A stretch of DNA of 64,000 nt from Lawsonibacter celer (GTDB lineage Bacteria > Bacillota > Clostridia > Oscillospirales > Oscillospiraceae). How positions within the stretch are numbered: the stretch's first letter is position 1; the number at the start of each line of letters is the position of its first letter. The stretch covers positions 248,001 through 312,000 of the forward strand of contig NZ_JACOEA010000001.1 of assembly GCF_014281125.1 (NCBI RefSeq), in the 5' to 3' direction. The position numbers and the translations under genes are program-made. Under the pieces are notes generated by a model. That model did not search any database and was not told where the DNA came from. It saw nothing but the letters and a program-made list of their open reading frames with translations. Positions 63,410-64,000 of the stretch are shown here, piece after piece.

Positions 63410-64000
63410 CAGGAATACCTCCCCATCACGGCCTCATAGACCTGATCCGCCATGTTCCGATACAGGCCCGCCAGACGGTCTGCCTCGGCGTTCAGAGACT
63501 GGGCATAGGCCTGGTCCGCCATGCTCTTGGTGTTTACCTTCACGTTGAGCCACGCGCCCTCCAATGCGCTCCGGCAGAAGGCTGCCCCGGTGCCCACGTC
63601 GGAGAGCACCATAACGCTGCCCTTCTGCGCCAGCTCCCGGTGCAGGTCAATGGCCCGGCAGGTCAGCCGCAAGATCTCCATAGGGGCGGCCGCCGCGTCC
63701 CGGAGGCATTGCTCCATGACCGCCTCCCGGCTCGGATCGTCCTTGGGAATCGCATACGCCCTGGACAAAGGCTCAAAGGCCGCGGCGTCCGCGTCCACCT
63801 GGGCCAGAAGCTGGGCCCGGATCTCCTCCGCGTCCGCCATAAGGCGGCGCACATCCTCCTCCACGTGGGCGTACTTTTTCTTGCCCACCGTGTAATTGCC
63901 CACCATGGTGGCCAGGGCGGCCCCCAGTGCCCCCGCCAGGGCGGAAGCGCCTCCGCCTCCGGGCACTGGCGCTTTGGAGGCCAGTGCGTCTAAAAAGCCC
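63409..64000 (-). CDS. fchA: Methenyl-tetrahydrofolate cyclohydrolase / cyclodeaminase family protein, 5' end outside the window
   Basis: Partial gene: about 197 residues are visible and the N-terminus lies beyond base 64000. The first readable part is FLDALASKAPVPGGGGASAL, the characteristic FTCD cyclodeaminase/FchA substrate segment, followed by MVGNYTVGKKKYAHVEED and a helical body ending MGRYS. FchA hydrolyses 5,10-methenyl- to 10-formyl-tetrahydrofolate; related proteins are formimino-THF cyclodeaminases. Overlap with folD (TGATG) and the altered FolD active site favour the cyclohydrolase role. No histidine-degradation gene is seen to support the cyclodeaminase alternative. Confidence 0.88.
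   Translation of the reverse strand, partial: GFLDALASKAPVPGGGGASALAGALGAALATMVGNYTVGKKKYAHVEEDVRRLMADAEEIRAQLLAQVDADAAAFEPLSRAYAIPKDDPSREAVMEQCLRDAAAAPMEILRLTCRAIDLHRELAQKGSVMVLSDVGTGAAFCRSALEGAWLNVKVNTKSMADQAYAQSLNAEADRLAGLYRNMADQVYEAVMGRYS

Noticed and set aside
1-64000. CRISPR arrays, intact insertion sequences, prophage or secondary-metabolite clusters
   Set aside because: No regularly spaced repeats, transposase, integrase, capsid or modular synthase genes were found on either strand.

Overview
The window is a gene-dense, GC-rich chromosome segment of a low-GC-phylum anaerobe: the gene content (WhiA, YvcK, RapZ, DUF4364, DUF3048, clostridial DapL, type I glutamine synthetase next to an ANTAR protein, DUF512 protein next to Der) fits a high-GC member of the Clostridia, most likely Oscillospiraceae (Flavonifractor/Pseudoflavonifractor/Lawsonibacter-like). 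The genus is inferred from gene style only. No rRNA, CRISPR array, intact insertion sequence or prophage is visible. About 60 protein genes, one tRNA and several small or decayed genes were supported.

Layout. 0.1-2 kb: glyA and a membrane-anchored orphan. 2-4.9 kb: a lower-GC patch with a MATE exporter, a Vat/CatB-like acetyltransferase and non-coding sequence that looks like mobile-element debris. 4.9-9.2 kb: SLH-domain protein, rarA, and asnB on the minus strand. 9.4-9.6 kb: a frameshifted purF tail. 9.7-20 kb: a nitrogen block, glnA - ANTAR antiterminator - dapF - dapL - gltB - gltD. The gltB leader has two adjacent hairpins followed by an overlapping terminator, the layout of an ANTAR target. 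20-31 kb: GH25 lysozyme, then murB-rapZ-yvcK-whiA, two small membrane proteins, dnaE and cls. 31-37 kb: orphans and regulators, including a Cys-rich clostridial protein with a sigma-K-like promoter, a TVP38 protein, a MocR regulator, and a compact transcription unit for a 28-residue peptide. 37-44.6 kb: pyrC-pyrF-pyrK-pyrD, a phosphatase-acetyltransferase fusion and YgiQ. 44.6-50 kb: a repeat-bearing lipoprotein, a Fur-family regulator with its own operator, a radical SAM/DUF2344 pair, HdeD, YbaK and a thioesterase. 50-54 kb: potABCD. 54-61.7 kb: pseudouridine synthase, DUF177-rpmF, DegV, DUF512 protein, der, plsY and gpsA. 61.7-64 kb: tRNA-Pro(GGG), a lower-GC scar with gene debris, then fchA-folD on the minus strand, cut by the window edge.

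How the genes work together. glnA and gltBD form the GS-GOGAT ammonium assimilation cycle. The ANTAR protein between them is the obvious candidate to act on the gltB leader, and dapF/dapL (diaminopimelate synthesis) are enclosed in the same block. glyA, fchA and folD handle folate one-carbon units. FolD lacks the lysine needed for cyclohydrolase activity, and the overlapping fchA gene should supply that step. pyrC, pyrF, pyrK and pyrD give four UMP pathway proteins; pyrB and pyrE are not in this window.

Limits: all assignments come from reading sequence and recalled family features. No similarity search, folding program or genome comparison was run. Promoters and RNA elements are pattern calls.
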